64,000 nt of DNA from Candidatus Binatus soli (GCA_002479255.1 DLMJ01000005.1:102298-166297); one strand, 5' to 3'. Positions 50,052 to 59,393 are shown, counted from the first letter of the stretch. Numbers and translations: made by a program. Notes: generated from the letters alone by a model not told the origin.

Positions 50052-53000
50052 ATGATCGAGAGAACTATCGACTGGTGTAATGCGAACCGCTTCATCCTGT
50101 TCGCCGGTGTGCTGGCGCTGGTAATCGCGGGCGTTTGGTCGCTCGATCGGATCCCGCTCGATGCGCTGCCGGACATCTCCGATGTTCAGGTGATCATCCA
50201 CACCGAATGGATGGGCCAGCCACCCAATCTGATCGAGGATCAGGTGACCTATCCGATCGTCACCGCGATGCTTGCTGCGCCGCATGTGAAAGCAGTCCGG
50301 GCGCAGACGATGCCCAGCGATTCGTACGTGTTCGTCGTGTTCGAAGACGGCACCGACATCTATTGGGCGCGCAGTCGCGTCCTGGAATACCTCCAACAGA
50401 TAGCCGGCAAGTTGCCGGCTGGCGTGAATCCCGCGATCGGCCCCGACGCAACCGGCGCGGGCTGGGTGTACGAATACGCTCTGGTCGATAAGAGTCATCT
50501 TCACAGTCTCGCCGAGCTGCGCAGTTTGCAGGATTGGAACGTGCGCTACGCGCTCGAAACCGTGCCGGGGGTTTCAGAAGTCGCCACTATCGGCGGCTTC
50601 GTTAAGCAGTACCAGGTCAAGCTCGATCCGAATCGGTTGCTGGCGCTCAAGGTCCCGCTGGAGACGGTGATCGACAAAATCCGCGACAGCAACGGCGAAG
50701 TCGGCGGACGGGTTCTCGAGATGTCAGGAGCGGATTACATGATCCGCGGCCTCGGTTACGTTCATTCGGTGGCAGACCTGGAAGAAATTTCCGTTGCGAC
50801 CAACAACGGCACACCGGTGCTGATAAGGGACCTGGGCGTTGTCAGTCTGGGCCCCAATCTTCGCGAGGGCGCCGCTGAATGGAACGGCGACGGAGAGACG
50901 GTCGGCGGCATTGTAGTGATGCGCTACGGGCAGAATGCCCTCACCGTCATCGGCGGGGTCAAGCAAAAGCTTGCTCAGATTCGAAAGACTCTGCCGGCGG
51001 GAGTCGAAATCGTCGCCGGCTACGACCGATCGGGACTAATTCAGGAATCCATCAACACACTGAAACGCGATCTGCTCGAAGAAGCCATCATCGTCAGCCT
51101 CGTGATCATCGTTTTTCTCTTTCATCTGCGTTCGGCGCTGATCCCGATTCTCGCGCTGCCGATCGCGGTCATCGCGACGTTTATCCCCATGTACTATCTG
51201 CAGATCAGCTCCAACATCATGTCCTTGGGCGGGTTGGCGCTGGCTATAGGCGTGCTCGTCGACGCTTCGATCGTAATGGTCGAAAACGGGTACCGGCACT
51301 TGTCGGAGGCACAGCACGAGGCGTCGCAGAAAGGCGAGTCAGTATCCGAACCCGAACGGCAGCGGATTCTGCTATCGGCTGCGAAGCAAGTCGGCCGCCC
51401 GATTTTCTTCTCGCTGATCATCATCGTCGTCTCGTTCCTGCCGGTGTTCCTGCTCGAATCGCAGGAGGGACGGATGTTCCGGCCGCTGGCCTACACCAAG
51501 TCTTTCGCGATTGCGTTCTCCTCAGTTCTCGCGATCACGGTGGTCCCGGTGCTGATGGTCTTCTTCATACGCGGCAAACGGCTGCGCCCCGAGGAGAACA
51601 ATCCCATCTCGTGCTGCTTCCAGGCCATTTATCTGCCAGTGATCCGATGGTGCCTGCATCATCGCGCGCTGACGATTGCCGCCAACGTTATTTTCCTGCT
51701 GCTCACGATTCCGCTGCTTTTCAAGATCGGCAGTCAGTTCATGCCGCCGCTGTATGAAGGGTCAAGTCTCTACATGCCTACCGCGCTGCCCGGGATTTCG
51801 ATCACGTCGGCGGTAAATCTGATGCAGAAGCAGGATCAGATCATCCGCGCGTTTCCCGAGGTCGAGAGTGTATTCGGCACCGTCGGTCGATCCGATAGCG
51901 CGACCGACAACGCACCGCTGGACATGTACGACACGACGATCATGCTCAAGCCGCGCGACCAATGGCGAAAGGGCATGACCTACGATCAGCTCGTTGCCGA
52001 GATGGACGACCGGCTGCATTTTCCCGGCCTGTCGAACTCCTGGACAATGCCGGTCGAGAACCGGCTCGACATGGAACTGACCGGGATCAAAACTCCGGTC
52101 GGACTCAAAATTCAGGGTCCCGACGTCGACCGGATTCAGCAGATAGGTTCTCAGATCGAAGAAATACTCGGTCCCGTCGCTGGCACGCGGGGAATTTTCG
52201 CCGAACGAGTTTCTCAAGGATTCTACATTAACGTTGATGTCGATCGCGCCGTCGCCGCGAGGTATGGCCTGACGGTCGGAGACGTTCAGCGGGCGGTCAG
52301 CTCCGGGATGGGCGGCGAGAATATCGCGACCACCGTCCAGGGACGCGAGCGCTACTCGATCAACGTTCGCTATCTCGCGGATTACCGCAGCGATCTGAAC
52401 GCGCTTCGTCGAATATTGATCATGACGCCGACGGGAGCGCAGATCCCGCTCGGCGAAGTCGCGCGTATCAGCTTGGGCCCGGGACCGTCGATGATACGGG
52501 ATGAAGACGGGCTGCTGACCGGCTACGTCTATGTTGACCTCGCGACGTCCGACTATGGCAGCTACATTGACAGCGCGCAGCGCGTGCTCGATCGGCAGCT
52601 GCATCTGCCTGCCGGATACACTGTGAAATGGTCGGGAGAGTATGAGTTCCAGTTGCGCGCGCGAAAGCGCCTCACAGTGATCCTGCCCATCGTTTTCGGT
52701 CTGATCTTCGTCCTGCTTTACATGCTCTTCCAGTCAGCGACTGAAGCGATCGTGCTGATCCTTCCGACCGTGTACGCGATGACGGGCGGGCTGCTGCTTC
52801 AGTACATGATGGGCTTCAACTTCAGCGTTGCCGTGTGGGTCGGGTACATCGCGTTGTTCGGCATCGCTGTCGAGACCGGCGTCGTCATGGTGATTTATCT
52901 TCACGAAGCTCTCAATCGTCGCGTCGCCGCCGGCGATCTCGCGTATGGGGACATCGAGTTGGCGGTGATCGAGGGCGCAGTCCAGCGGCTTCGACCCAAG

Positions 53001-53198
53001 CTGATGACCGTTGCAGTCGTGATGCTCAGTCTCGCGCCGATTCTATGGGAGAGCGGGATCGGCTCCGACGTGATGAAGCCCATCGCCGCGCCAATCGTCG
53101 GCGGAATGATCACGTCGACCATTCACGTCCTGATACTGGTGCCGGTGTTCTTCGCGATCATGAAGGAGCGGGAAATCAAGAAAAAGAGCCCGCACTGA
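50052..53198 (+). CDS. CusA-type heavy-metal efflux RND pump
   Basis: A 1048-aa HME-RND transporter with the twelve-helix RND layout. The TM4 sequence GVLVDASIVMVENGYRHL holds the proton-relay Asp, and the porter domain has SLYMPTALPGISITSAV, the GMTYDQL segment and NRLDMELTGIKTPVGLKIQG, which by eye correspond to the methionine-bearing segments of CusA that bind Cu(I)/Ag(I). No alignment was made. ATG 50052 is supported by AGGGAAG upstream. Together with the two preceding genes it forms a complete tripartite system. The nucleotides of its last codons recur at 57078-57103. Confidence 0.9.
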   Translation: MIERTIDWCNANRFILFAGVLALVIAGVWSLDRIPLDALPDISDVQVIIHTEWMGQPPNLIEDQVTYPIVTAMLAAPHVKAVRAQTMPSDSYVFVVFEDGTDIYWARSRVLEYLQQIAGKLPAGVNPAIGPDATGAGWVYEYALVDKSHLHSLAELRSLQDWNVRYALETVPGVSEVATIGGFVKQYQVKLDPNRLLALKVPLETVIDKIRDSNGEVGGRVLEMSGADYMIRGLGYVHSVADLEEISVATNNGTPVLIRDLGVVSLGPNLREGAAEWNGDGETVGGIVVMRYGQNALTVIGGVKQKLAQIRKTLPAGVEIVAGYDRSGLIQESINTLKRDLLEEAIIVSLVIIVFLFHLRSALIPILALPIAVIATFIPMYYLQISSNIMSLGGLALAIGVLVDASIVMVENGYRHLSEAQHEASQKGESVSEPERQRILLSAAKQVGRPIFFSLIIIVVSFLPVFLLESQEGRMFRPLAYTKSFAIAFSSVLAITVVPVLMVFFIRGKRLRPEENNPISCCFQAIYLPVIRWCLHHRALTIAANVIFLLLTIPLLFKIGSQFMPPLYEGSSLYMPTALPGISITSAVNLMQKQDQIIRAFPEVESVFGTVGRSDSATDNAPLDMYDTTIMLKPRDQWRKGMTYDQLVAEMDDRLHFPGLSNSWTMPVENRLDMELTGIKTPVGLKIQGPDVDRIQQIGSQIEEILGPVAGTRGIFAERVSQGFYINVDVDRAVAARYGLTVGDVQRAVSSGMGGENIATTVQGRERYSINVRYLADYRSDLNALRRILIMTPTGAQIPLGEVARISLGPGPSMIRDEDGLLTGYVYVDLATSDYGSYIDSAQRVLDRQLHLPAGYTVKWSGEYEFQLRARKRLTVILPIVFGLIFVLLYMLFQSATEAIVLILPTVYAMTGGLLLQYMMGFNFSVAVWVGYIALFGIAVETGVVMVIYLHEALNRRVAAGDLAYGDIELAVIEGAVQRLRPKLMTVAVVMLSLAPILWESGIGSDVMKPIAAPIVGGMITSTIHVLILVPVFFAIMKEREIKKKSPH

Positions 53199-53327
53199 GG
53201 AGCAGGTGGCCAACCTTATCGACAGTCGCGACGCAGTTGCTGCTCACGGGCCTCGTGAAATGCCGATCGGGGTTGCGCTTCTACGTGCCAGAGAGGAGCG
53301 TTCACAAGCGTATCCAGTCGTTGGTGC

Positions 53328-53344
53328 AATATTTGGGAAATATT
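53328..53344. promoter_or_regulatory. AT-rich 17-bp palindrome before the exported-protein gene
   Basis: AATATTT and AAATATT are perfect 7-bp arms with spacer GGG, 51 bp before the ATG at 53395. In a GC-rich genome such an AT-rich palindrome is a plausible operator. A smaller one (GTAG-AAAA-CTAC, 53353-53364) follows. The intergenic stretch 53199-53394 has no gene. Confidence 0.4.
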
Positions 53345-53394
53345 CAAGAGAAGTAGAAAACTACGAAAAATCCGAAAGGAAGGAGAAAACGACG

Positions 53395-53790
53395 ATGAAG
53401 CGACTAAGCATATTTCTCGCGACGGTGCTTTTGATGTTGTCTGCAGCCACGCTGCCAGCCACTCGAGCGATTGCTCAACAAGCGGCTGTGACGGACGACA
53501 ATCTCGACCAGGCGATCGCTAACGCGAAAACCCCTGCCAACCATGAGGCCATCGCTGCGTTCTACGAGCAAGAGGCTGCCGACACGAAGAAAAAAGCGGA
53601 CCTCCATCGGCGCTCGGCGGAGACTTATCGAAAGTCGGGTCTTTTTTCGAGGCCAGTCGGCATGCCTGGCATGGGCAAGATGTGCGACAACGTGGCAGCG
53701 ATGTGGGACCAGATCGCGGCAGACACAGAAAAGCTCGCAAAGGAGCATCACGAAATGGCCAAAAAGGCCGCCGCACCGACTCGACAGTAA
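53395..53790 (+). CDS. Small exported helical protein in the metal region
   Basis: A 131-aa protein with a signal peptide (KRLSIFLATVLLMLSAATLP, cleaved near AIAQQ). The mature part is almost all helix: NLDQAIANAKTPANHEAIAA, YEQEAADTKKKADLHRRSAE, and a repeated AAMWDQIAADTEKLAKEHHEM; the middle loop GMPGMGKMC is Met-rich. Similar proteins occur beside copper genes and are annotated only as hypothetical. GGAAGGAG precedes the ATG; the longer upstream frame is not needed. The Met/His residues suggest metal binding, which is not shown. Confidence 0.6.
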   Translation: MKRLSIFLATVLLMLSAATLPATRAIAQQAAVTDDNLDQAIANAKTPANHEAIAAFYEQEAADTKKKADLHRRSAETYRKSGLFSRPVGMPGMGKMCDNVAAMWDQIAADTEKLAKEHHEMAKKAAAPTRQ

Positions 53791-53901
53791 GTCCACGACG
53801 GGCGGGGCGGCAACCGCCGCCCTGCCCCGAAAGTAGCGCAATCGAACTCCGAGTGTTGGGTGCCGGTTAACCGAATAGCAAAGGTATGGGAGGCAGCAAC
53901 G

Positions 53902-54177
53902 ATGGATAGAATAATCTCACTTCTCCTGTTCGCGGCATTCTTCTACTTCATAATGCGGTTTGGCTGCGGCGCGCACATGGTTCATGGCCATCATCACGAA
54001 GGGCCGCAAGGGACAGGACCCGGCGCCGGAAAATCGTCTAAAGATCCGGTATGCGGCATGGAGGTTGCCCCGGATGCCGGCTACTCGGAGAAATACCAAA
54101 GTCGCGAGTACCGGTTCTGTTCTCGCAAATGCCTGGACCAGTTCGACACCAACCCTCAGCAATTCGCGCGCGCGTAG
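53902..54177 (+). CDS. Membrane-anchored YHS domain protein
   Basis: A 91-aa protein with a membrane helix (about 4-18), a His-rich linker (HMVHGHHHEG) and a C-terminal YHS domain starting KDPVCGMEVAPDAGYSEKYQ and ending with the CSRKCLDQF motif. YHS domains bind metals through their Cys residues and are found in copper-handling proteins, as at the N-terminus of the ATPase encoded 0.3 kb downstream. GGGAGG lies upstream of ATG 53902. Probably a copper carrier or sink at the membrane. Confidence 0.82.
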   Translation: MDRIISLLLFAAFFYFIMRFGCGAHMVHGHHHEGPQGTGPGAGKSSKDPVCGMEVAPDAGYSEKYQSREYRFCSRKCLDQFDTNPQQFARA

Positions 54178-54186
54178 GAGGATCGT

Positions 54187-54453
54187 ATGAACCGGAGTGT
54201 CTCATTCAGTGGCGTCGGTCATGCAACCAGCCTGTTCCTGGCGATCTCTTTCGTCCTTTGTGTCGCGGGGGACTTCGTTATGCCGGCGCACGAGATGCAT
54301 ACGGCGTGGCAGCGCTTGTTGCCGGCCTTCGAATGGATTAGCTGGGGAAGCTTTTTCCTGGGTATAGTCGAAAGCTACGCGTGGGGGTGGTACTTCACGC
54401 TGATCTGGGTGCCACTCTACAACGTGATATCGGCAAGACAACGAGCGGCTTGA
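54187..54453 (+). CDS. Two-helix membrane protein (DUF5676-like)
   Basis: An 88-aa protein with two membrane helices: SLFLAISFVLCVAGDFVMP (about 15-33) and about 48-76. The end GSFFLGIVESYAWGWYFTLI, followed by WVPLYNV, resembles DUF5676 membrane proteins that occur in heavy-metal gene clusters. AGGAGG is six bases before the ATG. It lies 9 bp after the YHS gene and 34 bp before the ATPase gene, so these three make one transcript. Function is unknown. Confidence 0.65.
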   Translation: MNRSVSFSGVGHATSLFLAISFVLCVAGDFVMPAHEMHTAWQRLLPAFEWISWGSFFLGIVESYAWGWYFTLIWVPLYNVISARQRAA

Positions 54454-54487
54454 TGGCCAGCCCGGCCGCCAGCCACCTGGAGAGACG

Positions 54488-56926
54488 TTGAGCAGTCAAG
54501 TCATCGACCCGGTGTGCGGGATGCAGGTTGATTCGGCCAAGAGCGCCGGATCGTTTGAATACAAGGGCGCGATGTACCATTTCTGTGGCATCCGCTGCCT
54601 TGAGAAATTCAAAAGCGCTCCTGACACCTATGTAACTCGCGCGGCACCGAAGATGGCACCGGCGAAAGGCAGCGCCCCCTTGCCAGTTGCGGCGGGTGCT
54701 CCTTTGTACACGTGCCCGATGCATCCCGAGATTCGGCAGAACCATCCGGGGTCGTGTCCGAAATGCGGCATGGCGCTTGAATCTGTCGCGCCAATCCAGC
54801 CGGTTTCGAAAACCGAATACGTCTGCCCGATGCATCCACAGATCGTCCGTTCTGAGCCGGGCAATTGTCCAATCTGCGGAATGACCTTGGAGCCGCGCGT
54901 CGTAAGCGCCGGCGATGAGGCGTCACCGGAACTGGCCGATATGACGCGGCGCTTCTGGATAAGCGTCGCGCTCGCACTGCCCCTGATCTTGATCGAAATG
55001 TCGGACATGCTTCCGGGCCAGCCCTTTCAGCGCGTGATGCCCGCGTCGGTCCGAACCTGGATTGAATTGGCGCTCGCAACTCCAGCCGTGCTGTGGGCGG
55101 GCTGGCCGCTTTTCGTTCGCGGCTGGCAATCGATCGTCAACCGCAGCCTCAACATGTTCACCTTGATCGGGATGGGTGTCGGCGTCGCATACGGTTACAG
55201 CCTGTTCGCAGCCGTGTTCCCGAATTTATTTCCCGACTCATTCCGGGGCGCCGATGGTTCCGTACCGGTTTACTTCGAGGCCGCAGCCGCGATCACGGCG
55301 CTGGTGCTGCTCGGCCAGGTCCTTGAGCTTCGGGCTCGAAGCAATACCAGCAGCGCGATCAGAGCGCTGCTGGGATTGGCGCCGAAGACGGCACGCGTGA
55401 TCAGGCCCGACGCCCGCGAGGAAGATATCGCGCTTGACCGCGTCGTCCCGGGAGATCGGTTGCGCGTGCGGCCGGGCGAGAAAGTCCCCGTCGATGGCGT
55501 CGTAGTGGAGGGGACCAGCTCGGTTGACGAATCGATGGTTACCGGCGAGCCAATTCCCGTTGAAAAGAAACCGGGTGACCGCCTGATTGGCGCGACCATC
55601 AATGGAACCGGTGGATTTATCATGCGTGCCGAGCGAGTTGGCAGCGATACTCTGCTCGCGCAGATCGTCCGCATGGTGAGTGACGCCCAACGCAGCCGCG
55701 CTCCGATTCAGCGGCTCGTCGATGTGGTTGCTTCGTATTTCGTCCCGGCCGTCATACTTTCGGCCGTGATCACCTTCATCGTCTGGGCGATTGTCGGCCC
55801 GCAGCCGCGCATGGCCTATGCGCTCGTGAACGCGGTCGCGGTTCTGATCATCGCGTGTCCATGCGCGCTCGGCCTCGCAACTCCCATGTCGATCATGGTT
55901 GGCACCGGGCGTGGCGCGACCGCGGGCGTGCTGATCAAGAACGCCGAAGCGCTCGAGATTCTCGAGAAGGTGAATACACTCGTCGTCGACAAGACCGGGA
56001 CTCTGACCGAAGGAAAACCGCGACTGGTCTCAGTCACTGCGCTCGACGGTTTCACCGACGCCGACGTTTTGCGGCTCGCCGCCAGCCTCGAGCGTGGCAG
56101 TGAACATCCGCTGGCGGCGGCCATTGTGGCAGGCGCTCAAGCGCGCGGGCTGAGTCTCGTGCCCTCCGAGGACTTCAAGTCGGTGACCGGCCAAGGCGTG
56201 ACCGGCCGCATCGAAGGGCGCGCTGTAGCGCTTGGAAATCAGCACATGATCCGCGAGCTCGGCGTTGCCATCGAAACTGTTTCCGCCGATGCCGACGCTC
56301 AGCGGAAAGATGGCCACACCGTGATGTACCTCGCGATCGACGGCCGCCCTGCCGGACTCATCGGTGTTGCCGATCCAATCAAGGCATCGACCGCGGAAGC
56401 ACTCAAGATGCTGCAGGATGACGGCGTCAAGATCGTCGTTTTGACCGGCGACAATCGAATCACCGCGGCGGCGGTCGCGAAAAAGCTTGGCATCGATCAG
56501 GTCGAGGCAGAGGTGCTGCCCGATCAGAAAGCTACGGTGGTGAAGCGATTGCAGTCGGAAGGGCGCATCGTCGCGATGGCGGGCGACGGTATCAACGACG
56601 CGCCCGCGCTGGCGCAGGCGCAGGTCGGCATCGCGATGGGCACCGGCACCGACGTCGCGATGGAGAGCGCGGGCGTCACTCTGGTCAAGGGCGATCTGCG
56701 CGGCATCGCGAAGGCGCGGCGCTTAAGCCGCGCGACCATGAGCAACATCCGGCAGAATCTATTCTTTGCGTTTTTCTACAACGTGCTCGGAATACCGATC
56801 GCCGCCGGCGTTCTCTACCCCGTATTCGGCCTGCTGCTGAGTCCAATAATCGCGAGCGCCGCGATGAGCCTGAGCTCCGTGTCAATAATCGCCAACGCAC
56901 TCAGATTGCGAACGGTTGCCCTCTGA
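54488..56926 (+). CDS. Copper-type P-IB ATPase with N-terminal YHS and two CPMHP/CxxCGM metal domains
   Basis: An 812-aa P-type ATPase. The N-terminus carries a YHS domain (DPVCGM 7-12), then two short zinc-ribbon-like heavy-metal-binding domains (YTCPMHPEI...CPKCGM at about 74-95 and YVCPMHPQI...CPICGM at about 111-132). The core has TGE (352-354), CPC (457-459), DKTGT (501-505), HP (540-541) and GDGINDAP (699-706), and the TM7/TM8 signals YN (764-765) and MSxSS (793-797) expected for Cu(I). There is no classical GMxCxxC HMA domain. It exports copper to the periplasm. The start is TTG 54488 with GGAG upstream. Confidence 0.92.
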   Translation: MSSQVIDPVCGMQVDSAKSAGSFEYKGAMYHFCGIRCLEKFKSAPDTYVTRAAPKMAPAKGSAPLPVAAGAPLYTCPMHPEIRQNHPGSCPKCGMALESVAPIQPVSKTEYVCPMHPQIVRSEPGNCPICGMTLEPRVVSAGDEASPELADMTRRFWISVALALPLILIEMSDMLPGQPFQRVMPASVRTWIELALATPAVLWAGWPLFVRGWQSIVNRSLNMFTLIGMGVGVAYGYSLFAAVFPNLFPDSFRGADGSVPVYFEAAAAITALVLLGQVLELRARSNTSSAIRALLGLAPKTARVIRPDAREEDIALDRVVPGDRLRVRPGEKVPVDGVVVEGTSSVDESMVTGEPIPVEKKPGDRLIGATINGTGGFIMRAERVGSDTLLAQIVRMVSDAQRSRAPIQRLVDVVASYFVPAVILSAVITFIVWAIVGPQPRMAYALVNAVAVLIIACPCALGLATPMSIMVGTGRGATAGVLIKNAEALEILEKVNTLVVDKTGTLTEGKPRLVSVTALDGFTDADVLRLAASLERGSEHPLAAAIVAGAQARGLSLVPSEDFKSVTGQGVTGRIEGRAVALGNQHMIRELGVAIETVSADADAQRKDGHTVMYLAIDGRPAGLIGVADPIKASTAEALKMLQDDGVKIVVLTGDNRITAAAVAKKLGIDQVEAEVLPDQKATVVKRLQSEGRIVAMAGDGINDAPALAQAQVGIAMGTGTDVAMESAGVTLVKGDLRGIAKARRLSRATMSNIRQNLFFAFFYNVLGIPIAAGVLYPVFGLLLSPIIASAAMSLSSVSIIANALRLRTVAL

Positions 56927-57068
56927 AGCAGGAAGATGGTCTTGCGCGCGTGCTGGTCCCGGATGCGAGCGCCACGTCTGCAGGTCGACTTCGGCAGGAT
57001 TTAGCTAGTTCCGGATTGGGTGAAACGAACCTCACGGCGCTCAGGCCAGTGGAATTGTCCGACGAGGG

Positions 57069-57131
57069 GAAGTGCACGTGTTCTTCGCGATCATGAAGGA
57101 GCGTGCGCTGAAGAAGGGAATCCTGCTGTAA
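57069..57131 (+). pseudogene. Relic of the 3' end of a second cusA-like gene
   Basis: The in-frame text EVHVFFAIMKERALKKGILL ends at TAA 57129-57131. FFAIMKER is also the C-terminal region of the intact CusA-type pump, and the 26 bases at 57078-57103 are identical to 53145-53170. The rest of the gene is missing. The 338-bp stretch 56927-57264 contains no other feature that I can identify. Confidence 0.7.
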
Positions 57132-57264
57132 CCATTAGAAGGCACATCCTCATTTGAGTGATGATGGCATCGACTGAACTCGGCATCGGAGACAAAAGCA
57201 TCAATGACTCCCGGGTCGTGATTCAATCAATCGTACGGGGTCTGCGCTTGTTCGAAGTCGTTGG

Positions 57265-57645
57265 TCAAACTTGCGCGCGCAGATTTCCATCCCAAAACCA
57301 AGCGTCGAAAGACCATGCCCCGGCTCCGACGTTGATTAGGAACAGCAAAGCCATCGTCATCGCAAAATCAGTCCTCGCGTCGCTCATCATGAACCAAAAG
57401 CCCTGATTCGGGTGCAACAACTCGGGGATCTTGGTGGTCGAGATCGCGGTCAGGATTACGATCAAGAGCGGTATGCTCGCGAACCTGGCGAAAAGGCCGA
57501 TCAAGACCAGAAAGCCACAGGCGATCTCGAAGGTTCCTACAAAATGCGCCGTAAAAGCGGGGTATGGGAATCCGATCTTCGCGAATCGGAGAATTCCCAT
57601 GGACGGGTCGATGTATTTGAGAATTCCCTGCGTGAAGAAGATCAA
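57265..57645 (-). CDS. DoxX-family membrane protein with an uncertain start
   Basis: A 126-aa membrane protein with four hydrophobic segments. GILKYIDPSMG and AHFVGTFEIACGFLVLIGLF are typical of DoxX proteins of unknown, often sulfur- or stress-related function. The first codon is TTG at 57645, but family-like sequence (LAPAWNARSIVFIRLAVGL) is read in the same frame upstream, with no ATG, GTG or other TTG before a stop. The start is thus either a rare codon or the 5' end has been damaged. It is divergent from the PadR gene. Confidence 0.65.
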   Translation of the reverse strand: MIFFTQGILKYIDPSMGILRFAKIGFPYPAFTAHFVGTFEIACGFLVLIGLFARFASIPLLIVILTAISTTKIPELLHPNQGFWFMMSDARTDFAMTMALLFLINVGAGAWSFDAWFWDGNLRAQV

Positions 57646-57821
57646 GCCGACGGCCAGTCGAATGAAGACAATGCTTCTCGCGTTCCAGGCGGGAGCGAGA
57701 AGTCTGTTGATCTCAATTCCTCTAATGGCCGTGCCCGCATTTGGAGGTGAACAGGTTGATCAGATTTAGAAAGCCACGCCGCTGAATGATTGCGCTCGCT
57801 TATCCCGGATGCTATCTAACT

Positions 57822-57831
57822 TCGATATCGA
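57822..57831. promoter_or_regulatory. Palindrome before the padR gene
   Basis: TCGATATCGA is a perfect 10-bp palindrome 14 bp before the padR start codon at 57845, followed by a partial repeat AGATACGATA. It may be the autoregulatory operator of the PadR protein; the short length makes this tentative. Confidence 0.3.
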
Positions 57832-57844
57832 GATACGATAATTG

Positions 57845-58153
57845 ATGGCCGCATCCAATGCAATCTATTCCGGACTTATCCGCCTCCACATTCTCCACCA
57901 CGCGTCGAAGGAGGCGATTTTCGGGTTGGGAATCATCGAGGAACTCGGGCGGCACGGCTACAGGTTGAGCGCTGGAACCCTCTACCCGCTCCTTCACGGC
58001 CTCGAACGCGAAGGATATCTGCGCTCGTTCGAGAAAAGAAACGGTCGACATAGCCGGCGTCTCTACCGAGCGACTCCCGTGGGCCGCAAGGCATTGCAAA
58101 AGGCGAAGACCAAAGTCCACGAGCTCTTCGCAGAACTCTTCGAAGATGGATGA
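57845..58153 (+). CDS. PadR family transcriptional regulator
   Basis: A 102-aa PadR-type winged helix: IRLHILHHASKEAIFGLGII (shown in part) and YRLSAGTLYPLLHGLEREGYL, then the wing FEKRNGRHSRRLYRATPVGRKAL. The SAGTLYPLLHGLE helix is the family signature. PadR proteins repress nearby genes and respond to small molecules or metals. ATG 57845 follows an in-frame TTG. Its end overlaps the chrA-like gene by 8 bp, which implies that it controls chromate transport here, as PadR/ChrA pairs do in other bacteria. Confidence 0.85.
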   Translation: MAASNAIYSGLIRLHILHHASKEAIFGLGIIEELGRHGYRLSAGTLYPLLHGLEREGYLRSFEKRNGRHSRRLYRATPVGRKALQKAKTKVHELFAELFEDG

Positions 58154-59393
58154 GCAAGCATCGCCAAGAAGCGGGGATCACCGTGAGACTGCCAAGCAGG
58201 ACGGCCCACCACTTTCGCGGCACATCGTTACCGACCCACGGATGCTGAAAGAAATCGCCGTTTCGTTCTTGCGGCTTGGCACGACCGCCTTCGGCGGACC
58301 AGCGGCTCACATCGCGATGATGGAAGAAGAATTCGTCCGGCGGCGAGAATGGCTTTCGCACGAAGAATTCCTCGACATGCTCGGCGCGACCAATCTGATT
58401 CCGGGGCCGAACTCCACGGAGATGGCGATTCACATCGGCCATCAGAAAGCGGGCTGGAAAGGGCTGGTCGTAGGCGGGGTCTGTTTCATTGTCCCCGCCG
58501 TGCTCATCGTGATGGCCATCGCGTGGGCGTACGTTCGGTTCGGATCGCTGCCTCAGGTTCAGGGAATCATGTATGGGATCAAACCCGTCATCATTGCCAT
58601 TGTGCTGCAGGCGTTGTGGAGGCTCGCTCCCAGCGCAGTTAAGAGCAGATTTCTCGCTATAATTGGCCTCATCGCTACCGCGAGTGCGCTGCTTGGCGTC
58701 AACACGCTGCTCGTTCTCTTCGGCGCCGGTGTTGTCACAGCGGGCGCGGCGTGGATCAATCAACGCCGCTTCACGGAGCCCTTTGCCGCGATCCCAACGA
58801 TCAGATGGCCGGGTATTCTGCCAGTGCTCAAGAGCGTAAGTGCAACGGCAGCGATCGCACCCTTCAGCCTCGTAGGACTTTTTCTCTTCTTTCTCAAGGT
58901 CGGCGCAGTGCTTTATGGGAGCGGCTATGTGTTGCTCGCCTTCCTTCAGGCGGACCTTGTAGATCGCTTGCACTGGATGACCCAGTCGCAATTACTCGAC
59001 GCAGTCGCAGTCGGCCAAGTCACTCCGGGACCGGTATTCACCACCGCTACGTTCATCGGCTACCTGCTGGGCGGTACGACCGGAGCGATCGTTGCAACGA
59101 TTGGGATTTTCGTCCCGTCGTTTATTTTCGTCGCTGCCAGCCGTCCGTTGATTCCGCGCATCCGGCGCTCGCCCATCGCAGGCCCGTTGCTTGACGGAGT
59201 GAATGTTGGCGCCCTCGCTTTGATGGCCGCTGTCACGTTGCAGGTCAGCCGAGCCGCGCTCGTCGACGTTACGACCGCAGTTGTGGCCGCAATCAGCGCC
59301 CTGCTGTTGATTTACTCTCGGATGAACTCCGCCTGGCTGATCTTCGCAGCCGGGCTCGTTGGCTTTGCCGCAACGCGATGGTTCGGAGGATGA
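58146..59393 (+). CDS. chrA: Chromate transporter ChrA
   Basis: A 415-aa long-chain CHR protein with two homologous CHR domains, each of about six helices. Domain 1 has FLRLGTTAFGGPAAHIAMME and NLIPGPNSTEMA; domain 2 has FLKVGAVLYGSGYVLLAFLQ and GQVTPGPVFTTATFIGY. These are the diagnostic GGP and PGP motifs. ChrA exports chromate from the cytoplasm. The start overlaps padR by 8 bp and the stop overlaps or touches the following outer-membrane-like gene, so the three form one coupled operon. Confidence 0.92.
   Translation: MDEQASPRSGDHRETAKQDGPPLSRHIVTDPRMLKEIAVSFLRLGTTAFGGPAAHIAMMEEEFVRRREWLSHEEFLDMLGATNLIPGPNSTEMAIHIGHQKAGWKGLVVGGVCFIVPAVLIVMAIAWAYVRFGSLPQVQGIMYGIKPVIIAIVLQALWRLAPSAVKSRFLAIIGLIATASALLGVNTLLVLFGAGVVTAGAAWINQRRFTEPFAAIPTIRWPGILPVLKSVSATAAIAPFSLVGLFLFFLKVGAVLYGSGYVLLAFLQADLVDRLHWMTQSQLLDAVAVGQVTPGPVFTTATFIGYLLGGTTGAIVATIGIFVPSFIFVAASRPLIPRIRRSPIAGPLLDGVNVGALALMAAVTLQVSRAALVDVTTAVVAAISALLLIYSRMNSAWLIFAAGLVGFAATRWFGG

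Noticed and set aside
53206..53394. N-terminal extension of the small exported protein
   Set aside because: It would bury the signal peptide, and a strong GGAAGGAG lies directly before ATG 53395.
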